A stretch of DNA of 64,000 bases from Antilocapra americana (lineage: Eukaryota > Chordata > Mammalia > Artiodactyla > Antilocapridae): NCBI GenBank assembly GCA_007570785.1, contig ML660211.1:1364602-1428601 (forward strand), given 5' to 3'. The notes under the pieces are model-generated. The model searched no databases. It was not told where the DNA came from and worked only from the letters and a program-made list of their open reading frames with translations. Of this stretch, positions 45,958 to 58,997 are shown in pieces. Each line of letters starts with the position of its first letter. Positions within the stretch are counted from its first letter, which is position 1. Made by a program: the position numbers and the translations under genes.

Positions 45958-46990
45958 CAGGTTGGCTAAAAAGTTTGTTTGGGTTTCCCATAAGATGCTA
46001 CAGAAAAACCCAAACAACCTTTTCAGTTCAGTTCAGTTGCTCAGTTGTGTCCGACTCTTTGTGACCCATGAATCGCAGCACACCAGACCTCCCTGTCCAT
46101 CACCAACTCCCAGAGTCTACCCAAACCCATGTCCTTCAAGCCAGTGATGCCATCCAGCCATCTCATCCTCTGTCGTCCCCTTCTCCTCCTGCCTTTCAAT
46201 CCTTCCAAGCATCAGGGTCTTTTCTAATGAGTCAACTCTTTGCATCAGGTGGCCAAAGTACTGGAGTTTCCACTTCCACATCAGTCCTTCCAATGAACAC
46301 TCAGGACCCATCCCCTTTAGGATGGACTGGTTGGATCTCCTTGCAGTTCAAGGGACTCTCAAGAGTCTTCTCCAACACCACACTTCAAAAGCATCAGTTC
46401 TTCAGCACTCAGCTTTCTTCACAGTCCAACTCTCACATCCATACATGACTACTGGAAAACCACAGCCTGGACTAGACGGACCTTTGCTGGCAAAGTAATG
46501 TCTCTGCTTTTCAATATGCTGTCTAGGTTGGTCATGACTTTCCTTCTAAGGAGTGAGCGTCTTTCAATTTAATGGCTGCAACCACCATCTGCAGTGATTT
46601 GGGGGCCCAGAAAAATAAAGTCTGACACTGTTTCCCCATCTATTTACCATGAAGTGATGGGACCAGATGCCGTCCCATCTTTCTCACTCTCCTCTTTCAC
46701 TTTCATCAAGAGGCTCTTTAGTTCTTCTTCACTTTCTGACATAAGGGTGGTGTCATCTGCATATCTGAGGTTATTGATATTTCTCCTGGCAATCTTGATT
46801 CCAGCTTGTGCTTCTTCCAGCCCAGCGTTTCTCATGATGTGCTCTGTATACAAGTTAAATAAGCAGGGTGACCATATACAGCCTTGACGTACTCCTTTTC
46901 CTATTTCGAACCAGTTTGTTGTTCCATGTCCAGTTCTAACTATTGCTTCCTGACCTGCATACAGGATTCTTTTGGGGCAACCCAAATATA
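45958..46990 (+). mobile_element. Mariner-type hairpin element, interrupted by BovB
   Basis: 45958-46023 carries a mariner-like terminal repeat (CAGGTTGGCTAAAAAGTTTG) and the start of its mirror arm (AAACCCAAAC). The other end, TTTTGGGGCAACCCAAATA, lies at 46971-46989. Joined, they make an element of about 80 bases whose two arms pair with each other, a non-autonomous mariner derivative. TA dinucleotides flank both ends. No transposase. Confidence 0.8.
46024..46968 (-). mobile_element. BovB (RTE) LINE, 5'-truncated, inside mariner
   Basis: A 945-base BovB 3' part on minus, from tail 'cagttcagttcagttgctc' to 'tgcttcctgacctgcatac'. The reverse-transcriptase frame 46644-46985 keeps LRYADD (YADD at 46752-46763). 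It loses the region after KEESEK through a deletion, so it is inactive. CTTTT at 46019-46023 and 46969-46973 is a short candidate target duplication within the mariner arm. Confidence 0.88.
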
Positions 46991-47269
46991 TATTAACTTT
47001 GGTCTAAAAAGAATATAAAAATGATTTTTTAATGCTCCCACCATACTTCTGTGTCTAGATATTTGGATATAAATGTTACTAAACACACTAAACATGTCTC
47101 GGAGTTGGGAAAAAAAAACTTGTAATCACATTTATTTGATGTATTTATTTTTATTATGAAATGAATGCATGGATATTAATACATGTTTTCTATCACTATT
47201 TTAAAAGGTAATCAGGATTTTCTTTCTATGTGCAGTTTCCTACTTCTGCTACATTTATCTTACTGGGAA

Positions 47270-49000
47270 TCACATAACTTTCTGTTGAAGTAAAACACAC
47301 AGAGAAAAAATTATACACATAAGTATAGAGATTAATGGATTTTCACAAACTAAATCTACTCATAGAACCAGAACACAGATCCACAGATCAATGAAATGAA
47401 ATAGCAGCACAACAGAACCAACTCCACACCCCAACACTTCCAGCTCCTATACTCCTTCCCACTCTTCCTCTCAGGGGTAACTCAGATCCCCAGGCCCAAC
47501 ACCATTAATTTTGCCAATTTTGCATTTAATTAAAAGGTGTCCTGTAATATTTACCTTTTGGCACCCTCAAAGTTCCATTTCTGAGACACAGTAATGTGGT
47601 CATGAGTTGCAATAATTGTTCACTGTCAGTGCTGAAGATTTCATTGTATGAACATCACAAACTTTATTGATCCACTTTACTATTTTTAGGTCTCTGGTAA
47701 TTTCCAGATTGAGTAGTGCTGCTAGAAACATCATAATACCTGTCTTTCAGCAAGTAAACACACATTTCTCTTAAGTACACACTTACAAGGAAAACCATTG
47801 GGCTTAGGGGTGTACGTGTTCAGCTTAGGAGAGGTGCCATACAGTTTTCCAATATGACTACAGTGATTTATAACAGTGTATGAATATTCCTCCACACTCT
47901 TGCTAACACTTGGTATATTCTGTCTTCTCCAGCCCCATTCTATTGAATGTGTAATATTACCCCAGTGAACTTTTAATCTGCACTTTCCTAATGACTAATG
48001 AAGCTGCGTGCCCTTCTATATTTCTCTTGGCCATTTGGTTATCTTCTTTGGTAAACTGTTGAAGTTTTTGCCCATTTTCTATTGAACCTACAGCATTTTT
48101 CTTACTGATTTCTAGGAGTATTTTATATATTCTGGATAAGAATCCTTGGTCAGGTATATGTGTTGCAAATATTTCCTCCTACTCTGGTGGCTTTTTCCCC
48201 TACTCTCTGAGAGGTGCTCTTTGTTGAGACGAATCCTTAAATTGTAACACAGTCCACTTATAGTTTTTCTTTTTGCCTTCACAGGACTTTTTTTTTCCAT
48301 AATATTTAAGAACCTGTGTTAATGACAAGATCATGAAGATATCTACTAATGTCTTCTTTTTATGGTTTTATGGTTTTACCTTTCATATTTAGATCCACAG
48401 TCTATCTGGAGTTGATTTTCATGTCTGGTTAGAATTTTGTTTCATATGGATATTTTGATGACAAGTACCATTTGTTGAAAAGACCATCCTTCCTTGATTT
48501 ACATCCTTGTTGTAAATCAAATCCACTTTCTGAGGTGTCTGTTTTTAAACTTTATACTCTGTTCAACTCATATATGAATCTTTACAACACTATACTGTAC
48601 TACCCTAATTACTATAGTTTTATAATGCCTTGATACCTAGTAAGAACTCCAGTTTCATTTTTTAAAGATTGCCTTGTTTATCCTTGTGCTTTGAATTTTC
48701 ATACAATTGTAGAATTAGCTTACAGGTGTTCACAAAAACACACACAAGTCCTACAGGGAGTTTTCACTATGGTTACATAATTTACAGATCAACTTGTGGA
48801 GGACTGACATACTTATAGTACCTCATCTTCCAGTCTATCTACAAACACAGCATCTCCCTCCATCTGCTTAAATCTTTAGTTTTTCTCTTCTTTTGTAGCT
48901 TCATTTTCATTACTTTTGTTACTAGCTATTTGAATTGTTTATGTTATTTTCAATGACATCTTTTTAAAAAACTGTTCCATCTGAAATTGTTTTTTACTGA
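47270..49000 (-). mobile_element. Ancient L1 LINE, ORF2 C-terminus and 3' UTR
   Basis: In reverse, old L1 phrases appear in order: 'gaagtaaaacacacagag', 'ggattttcacaaactaaatc', 'cctaatgactaatgaagc', 'gtattttatatattctgg', 'gttgcaaatatttcctcc', 'ggagttgattttcatgtc' and 'agtaccatttgttgaaaag'. Strongly diverged with many indels; no open frame. The right edge is approximate. Confidence 0.75.
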
Positions 49001-51782
49001 TATATGGAAAGGGAACTGATTTTATGTCATTAACACCATTTCTAGCAACTATGCCAATCTATTATCCCTATGACTTTATAGCTTCATTCAAACTTTCTAC
49101 ACAAGCCACTGTATCACCTGTGAATTGTGACTACTGTACTTCTTCCCTTCTAAATTTCTGAACGTTAAGAAAGCAGAATCATGATCTTATAAGATTCATT
49201 CCCCAGCTAGCAGAGGGTGATCTCCTAATATCTGCCCAGCAGAATTTCATCAGTGGTGGAGAAGTCAATTGCTATGTGTCTTCCGCACTCTTCCTTCCAA
49301 ATGGGGGCTTTTACTATGGGTGTCTGTCTCTACGCTACCATCAATCAGCTAGAGATGAGGGAGGAGATAACTTGGTTGTGAGTTCACAGATTGCTGGACT
49401 AAAAGGAGGAACAAGTGGACACGAAGCCACAGACCACGTCTCCAAAAGACTCTGGACACTGAACTTCATGCAGCAGTTAGATAGCCTTCCCATGGGTCTC
49501 TTCTCTTGTGGAGAAGGTATGTATAACACTGGTGATTGCCCCAAATTCCTCAACATTCTGTTCTTTACTTGCCACCGACCTCACCTTGCACTCCTCTCAT
49601 CTCTAAACCTAAAGTAGCAGCCCTTCCTCTGCCCACCTCCATAAGGCACTCTTCCCAAAGTTCTAACGTTAAATCTCCTCTACCTGCATGCTTCAGTCCC
49701 TGCTGTGCGGATCTTATCTTGTATCAGTTCCTAGTATCTCATCTATGAAATTTCTAGCTTTAATTTTTTTTCATTGATTTCCAAATTCCAAAAACTCGCT
49801 GGAGAGATTGCCCTTGAAGGTCAACCAGAATTTCAAAAGCAATCAATTCCATATAAAAAAATCATCATTCATCTGTCAAACTGTTCCTATTCTTGTCTTC
49901 TGTTTTTTCCCTAAATGATGGCACTGTTATTCTCATTTTCAGTCCTCAAAAATCTTTTTCTTTCTCTCCCCTCCTCCCTCATCACTAAATCCCTTCTGCT
50001 CTCCACCTAGCTCTTAGTCTTTAAACCAGCCCTGCTATATCCCCTGATTCTTCCTCTTTTTCCCACACTGTGCTGCTCTCATCTGTCTCCTTTCAAAGAC
50101 TGCCACATCTGACGTTTGGACTGCCCAACTACCCAAGAAGCATATTTCATGCCTTACTGCCTGATGAAGCCATTTTCTCAATGTCTTGAAGACACTGTCT
50201 CAAAGACACATAGAAGACAATGTTTTCAAGAATGTCTAGAAGACATTCCTTCAGGGCAACCCATCTTTTGCCTTGTGTTTCCAAAGTGCCATATTCCAAC
50301 CTTGCCCAAAACCACCTCCACCCTTTGCTTCCAGACCACAAACTGACTGAAAGCAGAGCTGACAGCTAAAACTCCCACGTTATCAAGTAGATCATTTGAT
50401 CTACAAAAGGAAACCCACAAGATTTAATAAAATGTAATTTGTTGAACATAAACTATTATAAAAGCACTTTAATGCATGCAAAAGATAGCATAAACTTGGA
50501 ATTCAGTGCATTAAATAAGTACAATCATATTTCATGTATCTGAAAATATTTACAGCCAGAGAAGCTATGCACTGGATTTTTTTCTTTTAATTGTTTAGTC
50601 GGTTTTATTCCCCATAAGTGGGTATTATGATACAGTTACTGTGACTACTCACTGGGCTGGGAGGAGGCACAGTTAATTAACATTTGCTGAAAGGTTTAAA
50701 ATTCTCACTAAAGATATTTTATTGTTCCAAATCACTTTATTTTATTCAATAATAACAAAGTGGTCCAGTTTGTCTGTTTGCCATGGAAAATGAAAGGACA
50801 TAAAGAGAAGCACATAAAAGACACTACAAATGTTGCAGAACTTGGGTGCACTGAGTCTTCAGACTTTAGAGATAGTCATTTCAATATGTGTTTTGGGACT
50901 GTGTTTAAAGCAGAAACAGCTTCTGAGTGATGAAACAATTTCCTTGAATTATAGCTCAGATACAGGGCCCAAAAGTCAACTGCTTTCTCTCTGAAGATTT
51001 TTGAAATCTTACTAAATAAAGGAGCAGTTTCTCACTGGGATCATTTAATGGTTAATTTAATTTTAAATACTCTGTTTATCAAAACAAATTAGGTGAATCA
51101 GATGCTTCTTTTCTAAGATTATAAAATCTGTAAATTACCTGAAAGAGTTTAAATATGTATGCACATATCTTAACCTGCATCTGGTATGCTTAAGATCCAT
51201 ATATGCATAATTATAAATGACTTGATTAAAATCAGGCCAAGAAATAATATAACAGAGTGTTTATAATAAAGATACTTACATAAATATACAGCAAAATCAT
51301 TTTTATGATATAAAAATACAAAATAGAAAGTGATTTCCTCTAATCAAAATAAATTGCAACATAACCTCTCACTCTGTATATCAATGTAGAGAGCTAAAAA
51401 GCTTGCTATAAACATAAACATCTAGTTAACATAGAGATATACACACAAATTCATGATATGTACTTCTATGGCAGCTTCCTGATCAAATATGAAATTCTGA
51501 AGATGCATATTTTTATATTTCTTTTTGAAAGTCAGATAAATTGACATAGAATGAATCTTCAAAATAACACAACTTACGTAAGGGAAAAAAGAAACAAAAT
51601 CAGTTGGAACAAAAACAATGTCTTTCTCACATGGTACACCAATCATCCCATGAATCAGAAACAACTCTTTTAGCTGTATGCTTCTAGGAAACATAGAATT
51701 AAAAAACGTTTTAATAGCAGCAGCCTATACATTCAACATTAGGTTCCAACTAGAAAATATTAGTTGAATATATGATATCCCA
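49001..51782. other. No gene recognised; pyrimidine-rich then AT-rich DNA
   Basis: The 113-codon frame at 49276-49617 has no family resemblance. 49560-50100 is C/T-rich. A cluster of short palindromes lies at 50182-50245. 50350-51780 is AT-rich and apparently unique. Confidence 0.4.
50182..50245. repeat. Cluster of three TGTCT-NNN-AGACA palindromes
   Basis: The 13-base inverted repeats TGTCTTGAAGACA (50182-50194), TGTCTCAAAGACA (50196-50208) and TGTCTAGAAGACA (50233-50245) share both arms and differ only in the three-base centre. GTCT/AGAC are half-sites of the kind bound by SMAD proteins. Any function is inference. Confidence 0.6.
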
Positions 51783-51792
51783 TTGCAAAGGC

Positions 51793-52005
51793 TTGTAGTT
51801 CACTCACAAAGTGGAGTCCAATTCTTTTTCAGCCCTATGGGCTGTAGCCCACCAGGCTCCTCTGTCCATGGGATTTTCCAGGTAAGAATGAATACAGGAG
51901 TGGGTTGCCATTTCCTTCTCTAGGGGATCTTCCCGACCCAGGGATTGAACCAGTGTGTCCTGCATTACAGTCAGATTCTTTACCACTGTACCATCTGGGA
52001 AGCCC
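51793..52005 (-). mobile_element. Bov-tA SINE with target duplication
   Basis: A full copy in reverse. TTGCAAAGGC at 51783-51792 and TTGCAAAAGC at 52006-52015 differ at one base. Confidence 0.92.
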
Positions 52006-52015
52006 TTGCAAAAGC

Positions 52016-53687
52016 ATGACTGTGTTTTATAAATGCCACTAACAGAGAATGCTCTCTGATCTGGGCCTCTAACTGGCCCAGTTCCCACCCCCAACACAGG
52101 TTCCATTCTGGTTACTGTCTCCTTCAGGTGTTCAGTCCTGCCCATCTTAGGACTCGTTCTCTCTTGGGATAGAGATGAAATGCTGAAACAGAAGCACCAG
52201 AAACCTCTGCCTTCCTCCACTCCTGTTCATCTCCTAGTTAGAGCCACACCAGCACAATTAAGCTGGTGTCTTCTCTTTCCTGATTTATGTTCACAAGTGA
52301 ATAAAGCAAGGGTGTCCTTCACCTCTTGACAGCCTTTATCTTAACAACATACTCAGAAGCTACTTTGAATCAAATTCTGTTTTCCTCTCTAAAAAGACTA
52401 CTTCTTCAAGATGCAATCAAAAGAATATTTCTAGCCTTTACCCATTTTTTTAAGTCTTCACAAAACTTTACAAAGCTACTCTCCACCTTTATTGACTGCT
52501 ACCACAAAGAGGGTCCTCTATCCAGCCAGCCACCCCCAATGTACATCACATCAATGTTTGGTTCCCCAGGATGGTAACAGGAAATAGATAAAAAAAAATC
52601 TTTATTATGGGGATTCTCAGAGTATTTAACATGTTAAAGTGCAGCCTGATTCTTCAAGAGAAGAGCTAAGTAAAATAGCATTTTCCAGTCTGATTATAGG
52701 AAAGAAGTTCTCATTTCGGAGAGAAACTCATAGGAATAGTGATTCATGAGATGTCCTTGGGAAACACTGTTTCAAGCAATGATTCTAAAGCCAAATATAC
52801 TGATGCGCCTGCCTCCCTGCTGTTATATTTCTCTTTCACACTCAGCGGGAACATTTAATCCATGAAGGCAGGCTTAATTCTACCCTCAGCTCTCAGTATC
52901 AAGAGGTCTAAAGTGAGTCAACATCCGCTCAACTCTGTGTTCTTCCTGACATCTCTGAGGGCTTCCATCCTGGCCAGTGGCTATCCGTCTAACTCCTGAG
53001 GCGACATCAGCTGTAGGGAGAGTTTCGCATCACGTTGTCTCATATCCAACTCCAAAGAACAGCTTTCTACAGAAATGGATTTATGAGTTGCTCTTACTTT
53101 CTTCCCGACTCCATGCCTCAGCCAAGAGACCACCTCTGAATGCCAGTTCTGAGGCTGGAATCCTACCAACTGTCAAACACAAATCCAGACCTCCACACCT
53201 TACATATTCTATCTCTGCTGCATATATCTATCTGGTAATGACTTTTGTCTGCTCAGTTATATGTTCTATATTATAGCCTCCCCCTAGAGTCCTTAGTGAT
53301 CAGCCTGCACTCACAGGTGCGCGGATGTTCCAGAACTGAAACTTTTGCTTTCAGTTCTAAAAGCCAAGTCTGCTTCTGATTCATGCTCTCACTGTGCAGG
53401 GTCACCGACCCCAGTCGTCCTAACCAGATCTATCCTCCAGCCTTCTGAGCCCCAGACCACCGTCCTGACACTAAAGACACAGGCCTGAAAATCAGCAAAC
53501 ATTAATCGGACACTACAGTTTCAAACTTTACTTATTCCACTAAGTGGAAATACTTTAATAAAATTATACAGGAAAAAATTAGTCTCAAAAATTACAACAT
53601 TAATTACACCACACTGGAGATGGCCATCTAAAGAATTTTGCTCAAAGACTTTATCTACAGTAAAGACAATGTTCAAATTCTTTTCTT
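52016..53687. other. No recognised feature
   Basis: About 1.7 kb of apparently unique DNA; frames under 100 codons with no resemblance. Confidence 0.4.
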
Positions 53688-53870
53688 TCATTTTTACAGC
53701 TTTATTGAATTGATATTCAAAAAAAATCTGCACATATGTAATGTAGACAGTTTTCTGAGTTGGACAAATGTACATACTTATGATCACTACTGTAGTCTCA
53801 GAATTAAACAAATAATCAGTTTAGAAATATACTGAATAAAAGACCAGCTTCTCAACCACCCACCTCCATA
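53688..53870 (-). mobile_element. L1 3' UTR fragment (ancient)
   Basis: In reverse: 'tacagctttattgaattgat' and 'gttggacaaatgtacatac', as in old L1 termini. Confidence 0.55.
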
Positions 53871-53946
53871 TTCCCCCGAAGTGTGGGAATTTTGAGATCG
53901 TTATCATATTTTCTTCCAATACAATTCCTAGCCACTTGTTGTTTAA

Positions 53947-54310
53947 TCACTCAGTCATGTCCAAGTCTTTGAGACTCCATGGACTGCAACACACCAGGCT
54001 TCCCTGTCCTTCACCATCTCCCAGAGCTTGTTCAGACTCATGTCCATTGAGTCAGTGATGCCATCCAACCATCTCATCCTCTGTTGTCCTCCTCTCCTCC
54101 TGCCCTCAGTCTTTTCCAGCATCAGGGTCTTTCCTAATGAGTCAGCTCTTCACATCAGATGGCCAAAGCACTGGGGCTTCAGCTTCAACATCAGTCCTTC
54201 TAATGAATATTCAGGATTGATTCCCTTTAGGATAGACTGGATTGATCTCCTTGCAGTCCGAGGGAGTTTCAAGAATCTTCTCCAATACCACAGCTCAAAA
54301 GCATCAATTA
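53947..54310 (-). mobile_element. BovB 3' end with target duplication
   Basis: 365 bases of BovB C-terminus and tail. TCCTAGCCACT at 53936-53946 and 54311-54321 flanks it exactly, defining a complete 5'-truncated insertion. Confidence 0.93.
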
Positions 54311-54639
54311 TCCTAGCCACTAGTTCTACATAAATGATAGCACTTTTTAAAACTAAAGAATCACCTGTGAAAACTGCCTTATATTCTGTTATCTAGTGAG
54401 ATCTGAATTTAAAACTTCTTGGAAATGTTTTTAAGTGTTGACAGTTTATTTTAAACTTTCCTCAAGCTGGGAAAGACTAACAAGCACTTTCTGGGCTAAG
54501 ACTAACAAGCACCATGCAGCACAAATCATTTCCTGGCAGGTATGCCGAATGATCAAAAACAATTAGAGAAGATCATTTAACCTAGATTATCTTTTCTTTC
54601 CCAGACTGAAGCTAGTCTTCATGGCCATTCAATTACAGA

Positions 54640-54960
54640 CCAGGACCACAGAAATACGTAGCTGACTGACGTGTGGAACTTGACGATAACCCTCCCACAG
54701 ACCTCAAGCTGCCAGGAGCTACAGCTCTGTGCCTGCAAAGCTTCTCTCCTCAGATCCTCAGAAAGCTGCCAACAGACACCAAAGCATGCACTTCAAGAGC
54801 AAGCCTCAGCGCCTCTCGGGAAGCGGTGGCTAAATGCCCCACTCCCTCACTTCTCAGGGAGGGCAGTTCTGGTGCATATGCTATGCTCCATTTTGCAAAC
54901 TTTTCTCTAGTTCCACTCTTTGCTGGCTTAATAAAGCACTCTGCTTATAACTGACTGTTC
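54640..54960 (+). mobile_element. Possible solo LTR, 3' part
   Basis: A G/C-richer stretch ending in CTTTGCTGGCTTAATAAAGC and a T/C-rich segment, the arrangement of an LTR polyadenylation region. No matching 5' edge or retroviral genes seen. It could equally be unrelated DNA with a chance AATAAA. Confidence 0.3.
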
Positions 54961-57419
54961 TTTCTTCCCAGTTTCTCTTCCCCACTTCACTGTTTGACTT
55001 TCCCAATTTACACTGAAAAATTTCCCATGAACTTAGGCTTGAGATCAAATCGATTCTTACTGTTGCCTAGCTCTTCCACTTCCTCCCTAATTCAGGTAGA
55101 AATTAGGTCTTCCACTTTCTACCATACACTCATCTGAATTGGTTTGCCTCGGGATGTCCTATTTGATGCCTATAATCCTGGTGTGTTTATTAACAGCAGT
55201 CCTTTTCATTCTGAAGTTCCGGGTTTGGGCGATAAATTATACCATCACTCTTCAAGGTACTATTATCCTGCCAGGCTTCTCAGTTGTCAACCTTATGGAC
55301 AGATATTAAAGTTTACACCTTGTTCTGCCCATTACTATAGTCTTCTTTATTACGACTTTGTGCCCAAATCTATACTTCCTTAGTCCTGGTTCCTACCTTG
55401 GTACATGACAATCCATATCCTGGTATAGCAGACTGCAATTATTAACTGCCTTAGTTTAGAATCACTATTTTCCAGTTTATAATGGGTAGAATTGGTTTCT
55501 TATTAATATTTCAAGGTAAAGTAAAACCTTTCTATTGACTTGCATACTTTCACTGTAACCCACATGCTGTGAACATTAAGGCAACCTAGGATGCTAATGG
55601 CGGACCAGGAGGGAAAAGAGACTGACCCAATAGTGTGTCGGGTCAGGTTAGATAATGAGGGGTGAGTACTGTAGAGTCACAAGATCTAAAGTAAGGTGAC
55701 GAATGGAGGTTCTACTTGAGCAGGAAAAAAAAATAGTAGTATCTATTTTGAAAATTTATAAAATGCTATCATTAGTCAAACCCTCTTGTTTTTTTTTTTA
55801 ATTTCTGAAAACAATCAGGATGATGGAATAGCAATGATGTCACAGAGGAAATAACAGCTGACCTGGCCATTGGCTAATGAGCAGTTGTTCTGTTTTTCTG
55901 GTGCAAAAATATGGGGGAAAACATTCACATTCAGAGCCATGAACATGAGAGGGCATGTGGCAGTACAGAACTGGGCACAAATGTGGTTAACTGATTCACA
56001 GGTATTATTGAGGAGAACAGCGAGAAACACTTTACAGCAGCACACCTAACTATGTTTCATAAAGGACGCTTCAGATCTACTCTTCCTGACTGCCTTCTTT
56101 AATATAATTGGGAAGATGCAATTTTTTAAGCCTGTCTTGTTGCAATTTCAGCTTTTCATTCAAATAAATACAGACAAAAACCTAATGGATGACCACTGTG
56201 TCTCTTATTAAGAGGATTCTTAGGAGACAGATATCAAAATATGTTTTAGTAACAATGATCCCAAAATTCAATTATGGAAATAAACGAAATTTAAATGCAC
56301 CCTTTCCACACATATAATTTATTGAGAACCATTAGGAACTGGAAATGTACAAGTAGTTTTTATTCCATGAAAGATGTTGGCCTGAAATATTAATACATAT
56401 TCTTAAATTATTTGTGATTTTCTCCTCCTTATTGCTCCTAACACAAATGAGAGTAATATCTTACTGTGCCTTTTTTATTGAAAAAAGGAAAGCTTTCATA
56501 TTACAGAAATAGTTGAAGCAGATTTCTGAGACTCAGGACATCTTTTAAAAAGTTTCCCAGTAATGTAAAAGAAATTCAGAAAGAAGGCCTGACAGGGCTT
56601 GTTGAAAGGAATTAAATAAAAACACTTTGTATATTGTCCTAACTGTAAATCCAATTCCCAAATGTGCTTTACTTGATCATTGTCAGTTAATCTTCCTTTA
56701 ATACACCAAACCGGCATCTCACCAGCATAATTGAGGCACCACTGCGCATATGCTCGGACACACACACACAAACATATACAGCACTTGTAGGTCTGGCCAC
56801 AAACTGAAAGCCTTGAAACCCTACAGTATTACAAAGACCCCTCGTGGGGGAATGACTGTGTGCACACAACTTCCAACCCACACGAGTAAAAATTAAACCT
56901 CTATGTAACCTCACCTAACACAAAAGGTCTCTTTTAAATTTTAATAGGTAAAATTAAATTGCCCTCTAAAGGGCTGAGCTGACTTACACACTGAAGGAGA
57001 ATATATTGGAGAACCACTTCACAATTTTAATCATTTAATAATTTTTTTCTCTTCATCAATTTAGTGAATGATACTGTTTTGCAACACTGATCTGTATTTC
57101 TTGTGTTATAAGAATGGACAGGTTTGTGTAAGTTACGTTGATCTATCTTTTTTCATTTATGTGCTCTGCCCCTTTTCTACAGCATTGCTAGTTTTTCTTA
57201 TTGATTTGTAAATGGTCATGACATAGTAAAACAAACACTTTTCCCAGCCTATCCTTTGATACTTTTCTTACTGTATATAAATTTATAATTTATATTAATG
57301 TATATATCAATGTTTTCTTCCAGGGCTAAGTATATAGTGCCATACATAAAAAGCTTCCCCCATTCATTAGCTATTTATTTTAATGTCCTGTGTTTTCTTT
57401 CAGGTCTTTAGCTCCAGTT
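54961..57419. other. AT-rich DNA, no recognised feature
   Basis: Short frames only; a brief CA run near 56758-56769. Nothing gene-like. Confidence 0.4.
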
Positions 57420-57840
57420 ACCTGATGCTGCACAATAAATTACCCCAAAGTGTAATGACTTCAAACTACTGCTATCAATTTATTATCATCTTTCAAGGTT
57501 CTAGAGATTGACTTCACCTGTTGGGTCTCACTCAGGACCACTCATCTGACTGCAGGCAGACAATGCCAGGAACTCATCTTCAAAGCTTCTGAACTCACAT
57601 GTCTGACAGTTAGTTGATTCTGCCTGCTAGATAAGACCTTTCCACATCAGCTTGGAGGCAGAGTTCTAAAAAAGCAAGGGTCTCAAAAGAGAGAAATTAT
57701 GAGCTGCCAGTCTCGTAAGGCCCTACTCTATGGGTCGAACAATCACAGAGCCCAGATGCAAGAAGAATACTCACTTCATCTTCTGATGGGAGGAAAACAA
57801 ATGAATATTGGGGGTATATTTTTAAATGGCCAAACCTTCT
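57420..57840 (-). repeat. Ancient LTR-like mammal-wide repeat
   Basis: 'tgctgcacaataaattaccc', 'ttatgagctgccagtc' and 'gggggtatatttttaaatgg' follow the order of an old mammalian LTR-like repeat in reverse. Family not assigned. Confidence 0.5.
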
Positions 57841-57844
57841 GTGG

Positions 57845-58425
57845 CTTAATTTTAATATCAGTTTGATGGCAAAGTAATTTGTATACAGTTCACCCATTTT
57901 AAGTATACAATTGGATGAAGTTTGACAAATGTATACAGTTGAATAACCACCACAATCAAGATATAAAATATTTCTATTACCCCTCAAAGTTCTCTGTTTT
58001 CATTCTCTCCTCCTCCCATCCTCAGCTCCAAACAATCACTGACTGACCTACTTTGTCTTTACTTTGGCTCTTCTAGATTTTCATATAAATGGAATCACAC
58101 AGCATGCAGTCACTGTGACTGGCTTATCTCACTTAGATCACATAGTGTTTTTCAGATTCATCCACGCTGCTCTGTGGTCAGTAGATGTTCTTTTCAGTGT
58201 AGGAAGTTTTGCATTCTGTGAACAGACCATAACTAGTCCATCCATCCACCTGTTGGTGGATGTTAGTGTGATTTTCTGTTTGTGCCCTCAGGAACAAGCT
58301 TCAGTGAGTATCTCCATACAAGTCCTGGCGGGGACATAGGTTTTCACACGTCTTTGGTAAACATATAGGATTTGAGTTGCTTAGTTCATATAAGTGTATG
58401 TTTAACTTTGTAAGAAGACATCTTC
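57845..58425 (-). mobile_element. Ancient L1 3' UTR / C-terminal fragment
   Basis: In reverse: 'gtatacagttcacccatttt', 'catataaatggaatcacac', 'tttttcagattcatccacg', 'ccatccacctgttggtgg' and 'gtatgtttaactttg'. Confidence 0.8.
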
Positions 58426-58664
58426 ATTTTTTAATTACTGAAATAACTGGCCCAGCAGGAATTGTTTTTCAGTGTAAGGAGAGAGTTTCTATAATTTGTA
58501 GTGAGGGTTCTGAACACTATTTATTGAATAATACTTTCCTTGACTTTCAACAGACCTGTCACAAAGACTGAATTCCACTGGTATCTGGTCTACCTCCGCA
58601 TTTGCCCTGCTGCCCCACCAGCGAGGGCCTGCTGGAGGCACTGGGGCGGCTGCTAACCTGCACT

Positions 58665-58860
58665 GCTTTAAGCATTTTGCACATGTCAACTCCTTTAATC
58701 TCTACACCAATGCTTTGAGATAAACACTATTTTAAGGCTCAGATGAAAAAGTAGGACAAAACCCAGAAATACTAAATAATTTCCCCAAGATTCCACAGCC
58801 AGTGGGAGTGAGGAAGACAGGCTGGGAAGCCGGCTTCCCTCCCGAGCCCACGCGTCCGAG
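58665..58860 (+). mobile_element. MIR SINE
   Basis: 'caactcctttaatctctaca', 'gataaacactattttaagg', 'atttccccaagattccacag' and 'gtgggagtgagg' match MIR in plus. Confidence 0.75.
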
Positions 58861-58997
58861 CCCTGGACTGACTGCCCACATCAGCACTCACGCAACGACT
58901 TCAGGGTGCACCATCCGGATACCGCATCGAACCCTGTGTGAAGGACTGTCCTGTCCCACACTTTTTTTCCCATGTGAGTAATGTAATTAGCGTGACT

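Noticed and set aside
49276..49617. 113-codon frame as a possible exon or small gene
   Set aside because: No family resemblance and no supporting signals; chance openness is likely.
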